Positions 10,608-20,879 of a DNA stretch of 64,000 bases are shown here, one piece after another. The DNA comes from Aradus depressus. Its lineage: Eukaryota > Arthropoda > Insecta > Hemiptera > Aradidae. The DNA lies in the NCBI GenBank assembly GCA_963662175.1, contig OY759214.1, forward strand, positions 13,950,001 through 14,014,000, written 5' to 3'. Made by a program: the position numbers and the translations under genes. The notes under the pieces were generated by a model. The model worked only from the letters and a program-made list of their open reading frames with translations, made no database searches and had not been told where the DNA came from. Every line of letters begins with the position of its first letter. Positions within the stretch are counted from its first letter, which is position 1.

Positions 10608-10814
10608 CTGAAAGAAAGAAAAAGTAATAAGAATACAACTTTTGGATTGTTAAAGAGATTCTGAATTCATATATAATATACTTATCACAGCATCACTTCT
10701 CCCATTTATTTTTTGCTTTAAAAACAAAATAGCAATTAACCTATTGGGAAGTAGGTACACAATCGGTTTCTACAATTTATCAGTTCTTTATGTTAATATT
10801 TTACTTTCCGGTCT

Positions 10815-11405
10815 ATATGAAGTATAGGGGAAGTTATGTAATCGGTCAAAAATTCAATGCGAGTTTTCAACGGAATTTCATGTTTTCCGACTTCTAGATT
10901 CCAAATATGAATTAAAATGTCTGTCTGTGTGTGTCTGTGAGCACGATAACTCCCAATAGAATGAATGTATCGACACGAAATTTGATATATGACTCCAGAA
11001 TCCTCTAACGACGACACCTCTTGATTGTCAGCCAAATCATCCAAAGGGAAGAGGGGAAGGTCAACACAAAATCTCTAATAAGTGCCGATAGAATGAATGT
11101 ATCAACAAGAAATTGTATATTTGTGACCTGAACCCCAAAAGGATAACACCTCTCGATTTTCAGCCAACTTTTTCACCGGAATCGACAGAAGAGAAAGAGA
11201 ATAAGAGGAGGCTTAACTCAAAAACCCCAATAACTTCCGATGTAATGAATTTATCGATACAAAATTTAGTTTGAGTATTCAGGAGTCCCTATGTAAGTCA
11301 AATATTGAATATTAGTGCAAACAGTTGACTGGTTTCAGAGAGGCAAAAAGTTAATTGAATAATTCGTTCTGGGGAAGTACATTTCTGGTGATTCACCGAC
11401 TACTT
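10815..11405 (+). repeat. Dispersed non-autonomous repeat with internal subrepeats
   Basis: Starts with GAAGTATAGGGGAAGTTATG followed by TAATCGGTCAAAAATTC. It contains three diverged ~130-170 bp subrepeats with the theme AACTCCCAATAGAATGAATG, TATCGACACGAAATTTG, and ACGACACCTCTTGATTGTCA. Relatives occur at 12,080-13,000 (ending inverted), 14,465-14,990, 15,350-15,830, 16,562-16,870 and 16,983. No coding capacity; the class is unknown. Confidence 0.6.
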
Positions 11406-11749
11406 TTTTTCTTTCAATCAAAATATTCTTTAAACAGAACATATTTATTGAATCGATCTCTATATTCAAACATCAAGTCAAGGCTGATTCAGTCTTGACA
11501 TTCAATTTGAAGAATATTTTTATGATTCAAACAATCGCAAAATAAAATTTCAAGTCATTCTACATTCTTTGAAATGATAATAACATGTTTATATATATAT
11601 TCTCACAGTCACATATTTTCCTAGATAATGGACGACATAGGTCGTCGAACTATTGTCACATAGATGAATTGTGATTATAATAATGATAATCAATTCAGTG
11701 TGTCTTATTTGGAATCTGAGTTCCTTATTTTATCCATTTTCATGTCTGT

Positions 11750-11997
11750 TAGTTATTGCGACTCATGCCCTGGCTTTAACAACGTCATGTCGCCTACTAC
11801 TTGTGCCTTTTGTCTTCGCTCTGGTTGACATGAGACCGAATCTACAGTGGGAGTCCTAAATTTTGCCTACTTAGGTTTATTCACTTTTAACGAGTATCTA
11901 ACATCGTCCAGGCTCCAAAGGACGGTGTGCTCAAGGTTTTGTTCACCTCCCAGATAAAAAAAACCTAAGGCAAGCACGCTACCTCTGAGCTACCGGT
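11750..11997 (-). mobile_element. tRNA-derived SINE (most complete copy, B box deleted)
   Basis: On the minus strand it begins ACCGGTAGCTCAGAGGTAGC (A box) and runs through TTTATCTGGGAGGTGAACAA, CACACCGTCCTTTGG, ACGATGTTAGATACTCGTTA, GGCAAAATTTAGGACTCCCA and ends near GCCAGGGCATGAGTCG. It joins the head region seen at 10.2 kb with the 3' body seen at 1.2, 1.6 and 7.4 kb, showing these belong to one SINE family. The B-box half of the tRNA head is missing. Confidence 0.72.
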
Positions 11998-12079
11998 TTA
12001 GCTCTAATTTCGAATATAACTCGCGATAATACTAGATTATAAACATTGTTAATAAAACCATGCCCCAGCTCCGCTATAT

Positions 12080-13010
12080 ACGTGTACACATTAGATTTAC
12101 AGAAAAATTATGTTTGTATATTTACAGACGATAATAGAAAGAACAGATCGACATGAAATTTATACGTGGTTTCAGTGTGTCAGAATAAATTGTCAGCCCA
12201 ATTGACCAAAGGGAAGGAAGAAGGAGGGTTTAGAACGAGAGTGAAACTTTAGTAATATTACATGTGGAAGAGACTCTGTGTATTACAAAATTATTTCCTC
12301 CTGAGTTCCTCCGACTGTCAATTCAATTTCAAAGTAATATTCTTTCACTTTTTCAGTTACATATAGTATAAGAGCAGTTATGTAATCGACAGCCCAGCCT
12401 TGTTCCTATGGGGTAACTTGTGAAAACGATGTCCATCTTGACCGAACAAACGAAAAATTCGCGATTATAGCTCACTAACAAAAATGAGAGCAACGAAATT
12501 AGTGTTTATCTCTTGGTAATGATATCTTTGTATTTAATTTTTTTTAAATAATAATCCATAGTTACCATTGCTTCATATATATAATAAATAAAAATAAAAT
12601 TTAAACACATTTACAAAAAAAAAAAAATCAGGAATCACCGCTATGTACTTCCTCTACACGGATTATTTAATTACATTAATAGGTTATAAAGGGTTTTCGA
12701 ATCTAAATATAAAATGTCATGTCGGTATATTCATTACTTCGGCAATTATTAAAATTCTTGAGATGAGCCCCCCTCTCTTTGGGCTAATTCTGATATAAAT
12801 CAATAGGTATAGTTCTTATGAGGTTCTGGATACAGAAATAAAATTTCTTGTCGATGTATTCTCTCTATCAGAAGTTATCGTGTTAACAGACGCACACAAT
12901 TTTTTTTTTTTTTCTTCATTTTTGGAATTATATGAAATTACAGTCAAAACACAAGTTCGAATTTCTGACCGATTGTATAACTTCCCCTATACTTCGTAAA
13001 GTGCTTAATT
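12080..13010 (-). repeat. Dispersed repeat family copies, inverted end at ~12,960-13,000
   Basis: The right end GAATTTCTGACCGATTGTAT followed by AACTTCCCCTATACTTCG is the reverse complement of the start at 10,815. Internal sequence repeats the same CGAT-ACGAAATTT theme. A (T)15 run lies at ~12,900. Confidence 0.5.
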
Positions 13011-13430
13011 CGCCAGAAAATACAAGAACGGAGTGTGTGAGGTAGGTGTGAAGAGGGGTCAGTTGAACTACCATACGAGTAGTGGTGAATGAGACTCGTT
13101 GGTCTCAATTAGATCCACTTGACTCGTCTATCTCTCTATAAATAATATGGCTTCTTCAGAGACTAATCTATTTTGCCGGCTTTTTGTGCTAAACATTTAC
13201 ACAGATTGTGGCATCATGGAAATGATCAAATTAGTCTTTGATCAAAATTCGTTCATTGCATTAAGTCGATAATAAAAAACTATTTTTAATTTTTTACTCT
13301 TCGATGGCACAATAGCTTTTACTAAATACTTAGCTCGTCAGTTTTTGATAAGGAGGTAGTCAAATAGTTTATATAATGGTTACTTACAAGTTTTGCTACC
13401 CGAAATATTTTACACTAATTTTTTTTTGTA

Positions 13431-14131
13431 GGAATATTGAGGGTCAGTCAAAGATGGAAGAAAACACTATTCAAACGCCAACGTTTCGATATACTTTATA
13501 TCATCAGGGCCTACAAACATGGGGGGGAATCAAGATTAGAATCGCACTTAAACAAAACCCCAAATAACCATCTTAACCAAAGCAGACACCATATTTCTCC
13601 AAATTCAAACATAATATTTATATTATTTTCAACATTTCTGGCTGGAATGTGACATTTATGACGGGGTTTTCCGAGCTCCCTGTTCCTGTTTCCTTCAGCA
13701 CCCCTGTATTATTTTACCATTTCATTGCAATGTAAGACTCCATCCAGTGTACATGCCTTCTCCCCAACCCTGCTTATTCATAGTAAGTCAGTTTAATTTT
13801 TACTCTTTATTACGTTCCACCTATTTGTCTATTTCCATTATCAATGTTTATGTTTAGTAATGTATTCATAGTTAATTTTAATTTGTATTAGTGTACGTTC
13901 ATGTTTATGGTTAACAATGTATCTATATTTAATTTTAATGTTGATCAATTTTTAACTTGTTACAATGTCTATCTTAACGTTCAGTAATGTTTATCAACAC
14001 ACTAATTTTGTTTTAATTGTGATTCTAATCTTGATTCCCCCCCATGTTTGTAGGCCCTGATGATGATATAAAATATATCGAAACGTTGACGTTTGTATTT
14101 TCTTCCATCTTTGACTGACCCTCAATATTCC
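13431..14131. mobile_element. Fold-back element with ~125-bp inverted arms
   Basis: The left arm (13431-13560) and right arm (14007-14131) are inverted copies with few differences, from GGAATATTGAGGGTCAGTCA and AAGATGGAAGAAAA inwards to TACAAACATGGGGGGGAATC and AAGATTAGAATC. The ~445-bp interior has no open frame. The segment CCTGATGATGATATAAAATA-TATCGAAACG resembles the hammerhead-type motif found in terminal repeats of Penelope-like elements, which can carry inverted terminal repeats. This could be a Penelope remnant or another fold-back/MITE. Confidence 0.65.
14055..14094 (+). ncRNA. Hammerhead-ribozyme-like core (candidate)
   Basis: Seen: CTGATGA (14057-14063); one extra T; a 6-bp stem GATATA/TATATC with AAA loop (14065-14079); GAAA (14080-14083); then ACGT-TG-ACGT forming a 4-bp stem III (14083-14092); and T at the expected cleavage site. 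Missing: convincing stem I pairing of the flanks. The inverted left arm (13476-13508, minus strand) carries a weaker version. Activity is not supported. Confidence 0.35.
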
Positions 14132-14464
14132 GACAATTCAAATCTACAGTCGCTAATCAACATCTACACTAATATTTTTTAGAAGTTTGGACTCGAAGGA
14201 GATAAGAATGTGTGACAGGTGAGAGCACTGAGTAGACGCGGTGGTAGTGGGACCATGCCTACGCCCTATCTCTCAAATTACGGACCCTTTATTTTGAGCG
14301 CCTGCTTCTCTGTATTAAAAAATATAATATTTACATATTTTTGAGAAGTATCTTCACAGAAGATTATTCAAGGCGAAAGAGGACGACAATCAGAAAAGTT
14401 CAATATTCGTAGAATCCATTTCCTGGCCATCTAGATTATTTTTTTTAACTCCCCAGCTAAACGG

Positions 14465-14990
14465 AGTACAGGGGAAGGTATATAATATGTCATAATTCAA
14501 TGCGGAATTTCATGTTTTGCGACCTCCAGATTCCAAATATGAAAAAAAATGTTCATCTGTCTGTATGTGTGACTATGAACACGATAGAATGAATGTATCG
14601 ACAAGAAATTGTATATGTGTGAACTGAACCCTCCAATAACTGAAACCTATCGATATTCATCCAAATCGACCAAAGAGAAAGGAGGGTTTAGGGGAAAGGG
14701 TAACTCAAAAACTTTAATAACTGCCGTTGCAATGAATGTATTTTATTAACGAATATATAAATTCAAAACCTCATAAGGACGATAACCATTCATTTTCAGC
14801 CAAATCGGCAAAAAGGAAGGGGGGAATCAGAGGGGGCTCAACTCATAAACCCCAATAACTGACGATGTAATGAATGTATCGTCACGAAATTTTATTTTCA
14901 TAAGGACGACACCTATCCACCTATATTCTGCGAAGTTGGTTAAAATAAAGGGGGGGGGGGGGGGGGGGGGGGGAGTGCTTGATTCAATAA
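14465..14990 (+). repeat. Dispersed repeat family copy with (G)24 tract
   Basis: It begins AGTACAGGGGAAGGTATATA and has subrepeats like those at 10,815. It ends near a run of 24 G at 14,950-14,973, which could form a G-quadruplex or be an expanded slippage tract. Confidence 0.5.
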
Positions 14991-15349
14991 CCTTAATAAA
15001 ACTACCGATTTTGTTTTTTTTGGTTGAAAATTAATTAGTTCGATTTGGCGGAAAATCAATAGACTTCTTACTCAGGGACTTCTGAATATTCATACTCATA
15101 TACCAACCAATCCAACATATTAGTCGATCACTAGCAATACTGAGAAAACGGATATAATAAAATGTGACAACTCTGATGGACAGCTACTTGTTGATAAGGA
15201 GCCTGGGGGAAAAATACCAACATTACTCAGACAAGTGTCTTCGGTGAATAAGATAACAACATAAATGTTGTCTCGTCAGTATTGCATAACCAAAAATTGA
15301 GATAACTCTTCAATTAAAATCGTACGAGAAACAGAAACCAAAACAATTG

Positions 15350-15840
15350 TATGAAGTGATGGGGAAGTTACCGGAAGAGGTTTTTATGTTTTTCGAAGTC
15401 CAAATTCCAAAAAGGAAAAAAAAATATATATATATTTCAGTGAAACACCGGCTTTGTACTTCCTCAGCGCGTATTAATGAACCTAAGTTTTTCGTTTTGT
15501 TTTTTTGGAAAATTGATAGGTGTGTTATATAGGAACTTCTGAATCATTAATTTTAACTTCGTGTTGATACATATACAGTTATTCGATTTTTTGAGTTAGG
15601 TCCCTCCTCTGACCCTGTATTCGCTATGCATACATACAAAATTTCGTGTCTATAAATTCATTATTTCGGCAGTTTTTGATAGGCCGTCCTTATGGTGTTT
15701 TGGATATGCATGTAAAATTACGTGTCGATATATTAAGTTATCGTCAACACAATCAGATTTTTTTTTTTTTCAATATGGAAACGGAAAACATGAATTTGTG
15801 AAAACTTAACTTCGAATTTCTGACCGTTTACATTTTTATG
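15350..15840. repeat. Dispersed repeat family fragments
   Basis: GATGGGGAAGTTACCGG...CGAAGTCCAAATTCC is a diverged start. The inverted end is CGAATTTCTGACCG at ~15,825. Internal phrases (AAATTTCGTGTCTATAAATTC) match the family. Confidence 0.45.
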
Positions 15841-16104
15841 AAACCAACTAGACAGATGATAGATGCAAATATAATTAATTTATATTCAAGGCTAAATTAA
15901 ATTTGATTTTGTCATGAGACCAATATACATAAATGTCTGACAAAACTATAGACCTTATCACCATAAATGTTATTTTATGTGCAACCGCAAAAAACAACGA
16001 ATAAAAATGCATTTAAGCGAACCTAGAACACAAAATACATGCTCAGACGAGTTCTCCCTTTCTCACTTCCCGATCATTTTTTACATCGCCAGGTATAGGG
16101 GAAG

Positions 16105-16560
16105 GTCTTGTACAAAACTCTAATACGCCCTGTACTCACCTATGGCTCGGAAATATGGACAACTAAAGCCGATCGGGACCTCCAGATATTTGAAAGAAAA
16201 GTCCTCCGTCGAGTTTTTGGCCCCGTTTGCGACGAAGGAGAATGGAGGCGCAGAAGCAATCAGAAGATTTACGAGCTGTACAACGAGCCAGACATTGCTA
16301 CTGTGGTAAAACTGGGCAGACTTAGATGGGCCGGCCATGTCGCCAGAATGCATGAGGATATGATCGCGAAGAAACTTCTATCTGAGCCCTTATATGAGTG
16401 GGAAGACCGAGGCTGCGGTGGTCTGACTGAGTGGCAAAAGACGCCAGGAGCATCGGGATCCGTAACTGGATGACAGCAGCACAAAACAGGGACACATGGC
16501 GATTGATGTTCGAGGAAGCCAAGACTCGTCAGCGGGTTGTAGTGCTACAATAAGTTAGTA
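16105..16560 (+). pseudogene. 5'-truncated LINE fragment (ORF2 C-terminus) with flanking 14-bp repeats
   Basis: The frame reads LYKTLIRPVLTYGSEIWTTK, VFGPVCDEGEWRRRSNQ, LGRLRWAGHVARMHED, the region after the reverse transcriptase domain in many insect LINEs. After a frameshift near 16,410-16,430 it continues IGIRNWMTAAQNRDTWRLMF and FEEAKTRQRVV to a stop at 16,551. AGGTATAGGGGAAG occurs at 16,091-16,104 and again at 16,561-16,574, consistent with a target duplication inside a dispersed repeat. It lacks the RT catalytic core, so it is dead. Confidence 0.8.
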
Positions 16561-17030
16561 AGGTATAGGGGAAGTTAAGTAATCGGTCAGAAATTCTTTG
16601 TTGTGTTCCCCAGTAATAATCAATTAACATTTCGCTCTCCCTTCAACAGCAGTCGACGGCTTGCGCTGTTCAATAGTTGCCTTACTTAGGGGCTTCTGAA
16701 TCCTCACACCAAATTTTGTGTCGATAAATTCATTACACCGGCAGTTATTAAGATCTTTAAATTAAGCACCTCTCTCCACTTTTGCTGATTCCGCTGACAA
16801 TGAAAAAGTGTCGCCCTTATGGGATTTTGATTTCACATATGAAATTTTGTGTCGATATTTATGTATACTGGTCTCACGACAAAACAATCAAATCTAACGC
16901 AACCTTGAATATTAATTAATTATATTTGCATCTATCATCTGTCTAGTTCGTTTTATAAAATTTCACTACCCCAGTTGTACGAAGTATAGGGGAAGTTTTG
17001 TAATCGGTCAGAAATTCCTAAAGCTAAGGA
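16561..17030. repeat. Dispersed repeat family, two fragments
   Basis: AGGTATAGGGGAAGTTAAGT and TAATCGGTCAGAAATTC occur at 16,561, and again (GAAGTATAGGGGAAG ... ATCGGTCAGAAATTCC) at 16,981. Between them the sequence is inverted relative to the 9,950 copy (TTAACATTTCGCTCTCCCTT, TCGATAAATTCATTACACC). Confidence 0.5.
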
Positions 17031-19720
17031 ACTACTAAAGAGCAGCCCCAATTTTTTTTAATGCATTTTTTAAACACTCCAATAAAAGAATAATTTTGAC
17101 AAAAGGTAATAAAAATACATTATTTGTAGTTTCTAACGATACAACGCATGTTGAACTATCTCAACCAACACCGGAGTTTTGAAATTCAGGGGGTTAACAA
17201 TAGGTACGATAACAGATTATTAAAAAATTATTGTTTAAATGATTAATCTCTATTTTTACTCTTTCTTTATAAAATAAATACGAATTGAGTCACTAACAAT
17301 GACCCGGCAAACCAATCCAGTTGATTATCAAGGTCATGCCAGGAAATATTATCAGAAGAGTTATATAAACATTTGGATAAGATAAAGTTAAAAAGGAAAC
17401 GATACAAGGAGCGTATTGACTGGCAGTCAGGAACTAAATAATACAAGACATCCTTGGAGACTAATCACCTGGCTAATAAACTGCGTTATTTAACAGTAAA
17501 ATGTCAAGGCTACTATAATATTATAATAGCGTAATAACTAAATCAAAATAATTCAATGAAATTCAAATATATCACTCATTACAGTATACAAGAAAATCTA
17601 AACTAATTTGTTAAAACAATTATTAACACAAAACTGATAGCTATTATACATATTTTAAAAAAAGAAGAGGAATTACATTAATTCAGGATTATTTAAATCC
17701 TTTTTTACTTAACGCAATATCTACTTAGTTAGTCGTTTGATACTTGGAATTGTTTTCAACTTCAATCGATTAGCCTCTGAACAATCCCTTTCTTGGGTTA
17801 GAAATTACTTTATGAGTCATAAAAAAAAAAAGAACTGGCATAGTTATTAGTCACAAAAATCAAAACATTCCGGGTAACCACCACCAAGGTTAAACTGCAT
17901 GTTTAGAATCTGTAGTACCGAATATACTCTTCCAAACAAAAATATTATCACAAATAGTAATAGTCTAAATTAAACAATAAATCACATATCAACCGACGTT
18001 ACAAAATATATTAGTAATTCCTCTTAATTTATAAAAAAAATAAAATAAAATAGATATCAATACTTACAATTAACAATGTTTTAGATACTCCCTCATTTAA
18101 ATAGTAGTAATGACAACCTGCGTTATTAACATGGATATTAACAACATATTCAAAGAGAGCTACAAGAGAATTCACTTAATAAAAACATTTTCCACGAATG
18201 ATGTAATTACACACGAGAAAAAATACGTTTTATCAAAAAAGTGAAGGTTATAATAGAACCTCCACCGTTTCTCGCAAGGAGGTTGGAAAATAATGGAGGG
18301 GGCTTCTATCCTTGTTCGTGGCAATGTGGAGTCCCGCCTTTACTTTGAACTCAAATCCTCAAACTATTTAATTTGTAATAAAAATCATGTTTCTTGTCGA
18401 TTTTTATAGAAAAATGTTCGGAAAAAGAGTTTTTGTCAATTAAATCCTAATTAAAAATGTGTATAATAGGTAAACATTGAACTGGCGATATCAAAGCTAC
18501 ATCGTCAGAGTTTGGCAAGGAAAATAATTGTTGCCTTCAAACTGCAAAAACACATAATTTCCATATAAAAATCAATTATTAGGACAGAAGTTCTAGGCAA
18601 AATCTACTGTTGAATGTTCATTTCTACTATTCATTTTGCTTATATGTATATTAGTTACACATTTCTTGTAACTCGTGTTTCTCCTATATAATACCTAGAA
18701 AACCCAAATTTAATAAATCTGAATATTATTTATACAAATGTGTAACCTCACTAGCAATTTGTAAATCTTAGAAACTGAAAAACTTACTGTTGCAACGAAC
18801 ATCCCATATTTTTTTTTCCTTTCGGTTTGATTAACCAAAACGCACAACACACCATTTTAGACAAATAAAATAAAAACTACGAAATTAATGAAAGTTGTGG
18901 TTTAATTCTAAAGTAAAACTGAAATTAACATTTCTAAATGTGCAAATATTAATAATACAAAGAACTAAAATAATAAAGAAAACCAATACTAAAACTAATC
19001 ATTTAATAACATAAAGAACCAATATTTATGTAGAAGGAAAGAAGCAATATTCGTGTTTAGTTGAAAACAGAAATCGAGATGATAAAGATAGAAATAAAGT
19101 TACGCCCTACACTCCCAAGTAAAACTAACTTTCCTTGCCTGTCAGGCCACACCATTACATTACAAACTAACTCCTTGGATCGTGGCATTCCTAAGAAAAC
19201 AGTGAATGAAATTTTAGCATTGTTACTGTTTTAGAATAAAAAAATAAATACTGATTATTAAAATAAACAAATTTATGTGTTATTTCTCAAAATGCAAATC
19301 AAAAAATTCGAGAGAAAACATTCTCTGTAGGGCAAATGTATTTTTGGAAAGTTCCCTCCTTTTCCGATAAGAAATTACTTATTATTTTTATAGATAGGAG
19401 AGTTAAAAGATTAAAAGTTCAACACTCTTAATATTCCGCAATATCGGTAGGCGGAATTTTGACATTCTTGCTGTCATATCATTAGTCATTTCAGGATTTT
19501 TAATATATTAAATTCTAATGTTCGGTTTTGCGGTTCCAAAATCCCGAACAAACTTCGACTTGATACCATAATGCAGACTCTGTTTGACTTACATAAATAA
19601 ACAAAATTGGGAAGGTTACTTACAGATTTACTTAAAATATTGGTTACTAGCAGGATGGGGGGGTAAACAAATTTAATTGTACTTTATTCCATTGTGCGTA
19701 CTGTTCTACCTAGAGCTTCG
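17031..19720. other. AT-rich intergenic DNA, nothing recognised
   Basis: About 2.7 kb of AT-rich sequence with no frame of note, no inverted termini and no repeat that I can place. Any upstream non-coding exon or promoter of SCAP could lie here or further up, but I see no core promoter I would defend. Confidence 0.5.
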
Positions 19721-19849
19721 TTGATTTGGTGTTCCGAGATACCATTCGGAGTAGAGCTGTCAAGGATAGAAAATGTTCGGTTCCGAGTACCCGTTTTTTT
19801 CAAGAGTCGATAACCGAAATACTCGGTTCCGATTCTAGAATAGTGGACC

Positions 19850-20295
19850 CGAGTCCTCTCTCTCTAAACAATTCCATTGGTAACCCTATTTGTCATCTCT
19901 CTCTAAACAGTTCCATTGGTAACCCTATTTGTCCTCTCGCTCTCTCTAAACAATTCCATTGGTAACCCTATTTGTCCTCTCTCTCTAAACAATTCCATTG
20001 GTAACCCTATTTGTCCTCTCTCTCTAAACAATTCCATTGGTAACCCTATTTGTCATCTCTCTCTAAACAGTTCCATTGGTAACCCTATTTGTCCTCTCTC
20101 TTTCTAAACAATTCCATTGGTACCCTATTAGTCCTCTCTCTCTAAACAATTCCATTGGTAACCCTATTTGTCCTCTCTCTCTAAACAATCTCATTGGTGA
20201 CCCTATTTGTCCTCTCTCTCTCTAAACAATTCCATTGGTAATCCTATTTGTCCTCTCTCTCTCTAAACAATTCCATTGTTAACCCTATTTGTTGG
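19850..20295 (+). repeat. 39-43 bp minisatellite, ~11 copies
   Basis: Tandem copies of (CT)n-AAACAATTCCATTGGTAACC followed by CTATTTGTC. Unit starts (AAACA) lie near 19866, 19905, 19948, 19987, 20026, 20065 and 20106 and continue to ~20290. The unit length varies through the CT tract. The short frames through it (NNSIGNPICPLSL repeats) simply translate the repeat. Confidence 0.9.
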
Positions 20296-20582
20296 ACACT
20301 TACCTTAATAAAGAGATTTAAGGTTTTTCAGGATAGCTGAAACTTATGTGTGAGTTCGGGTATAGCTTCAAATTCAGATGGACACTGAAAAGTGCAAAAA
20401 TTGAAGTTAAGTGTCAGAGAAATAAGGAGATCAATGATTTAGAAGAAGAGCGGAAACTTACGTGTGAACACTAAATGTGTTGTGAAAATCTGGATCCTGA
20501 ACCCGGGTTCGGAAATGTTGGATAATTCGGCTCTGCAGTCGCCTGGAACCGGTCTCGGTCTACCCCGGATCTACCAGCCCTA

Positions 20583-20591
20583 CTAATCTTG

Positions 20592-20595
<4 letters not shown>
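20583..20595. repeat. Target-site duplication, 3' side of R1-type element
   Basis: CTAATCTTGGCCT here is repeated exactly at 26,048-26,060. The two copies bracket the retrotransposon poly(A) tail and 5' end. The last T merges with the tail, so the duplication is 12 or 13 bp, near the 14 bp known for R1. Confidence 0.8.
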
Positions 20596-20626
<31 letters not shown>

Positions 20627-20879
20627 TTTACGAGGAGGTGAAAATCCCTGACGGACAAAGGAAAGTAGCTTGCTTCCCAATAGTGTGGGAACTGCCTCCA
20701 CTAAAAACACCACCCCTGCTCCTGGGTGCTTTCATCCCTGTGTGGGACCATAACACCCTCTTCGTCCTCCGTTGAGGAAACCATAGTTGTAGCTTTCAGG
20801 AGTGCGGTGACGCGGAAAGCTCATACCGGGTTAGGACCACCTAGTGTTGTTGACACCGGTGGTCCGCCGAGGCTCGGGG

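Noticed and set aside
16108..16473. Stand-alone 121-codon gene
   Set aside because: The sequence is the post-RT region of a LINE, starts with TTG and not ATG, and continues in another frame after a frameshift.
18240..18360. Possible SCAP promoter or non-coding exon in a slightly GC-richer island
   Set aside because: No core promoter elements, splice donor context or CpG enrichment that I could defend.
19726..20107. Protein-coding frames with NNSIGNPICPLSL repeats
   Set aside because: They are simple translations of the 39-43 bp minisatellite, with no conserved domain and frame changes between units.
19748..20585. hAT-type element enclosing the minisatellite (GTAGAGCTGTCAAGG and inverted GTAGGGCTGGTAGAT)
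   Set aside because: The terminal similarity is short and I could not find an 8-bp target duplication. Not strong enough to annotate.
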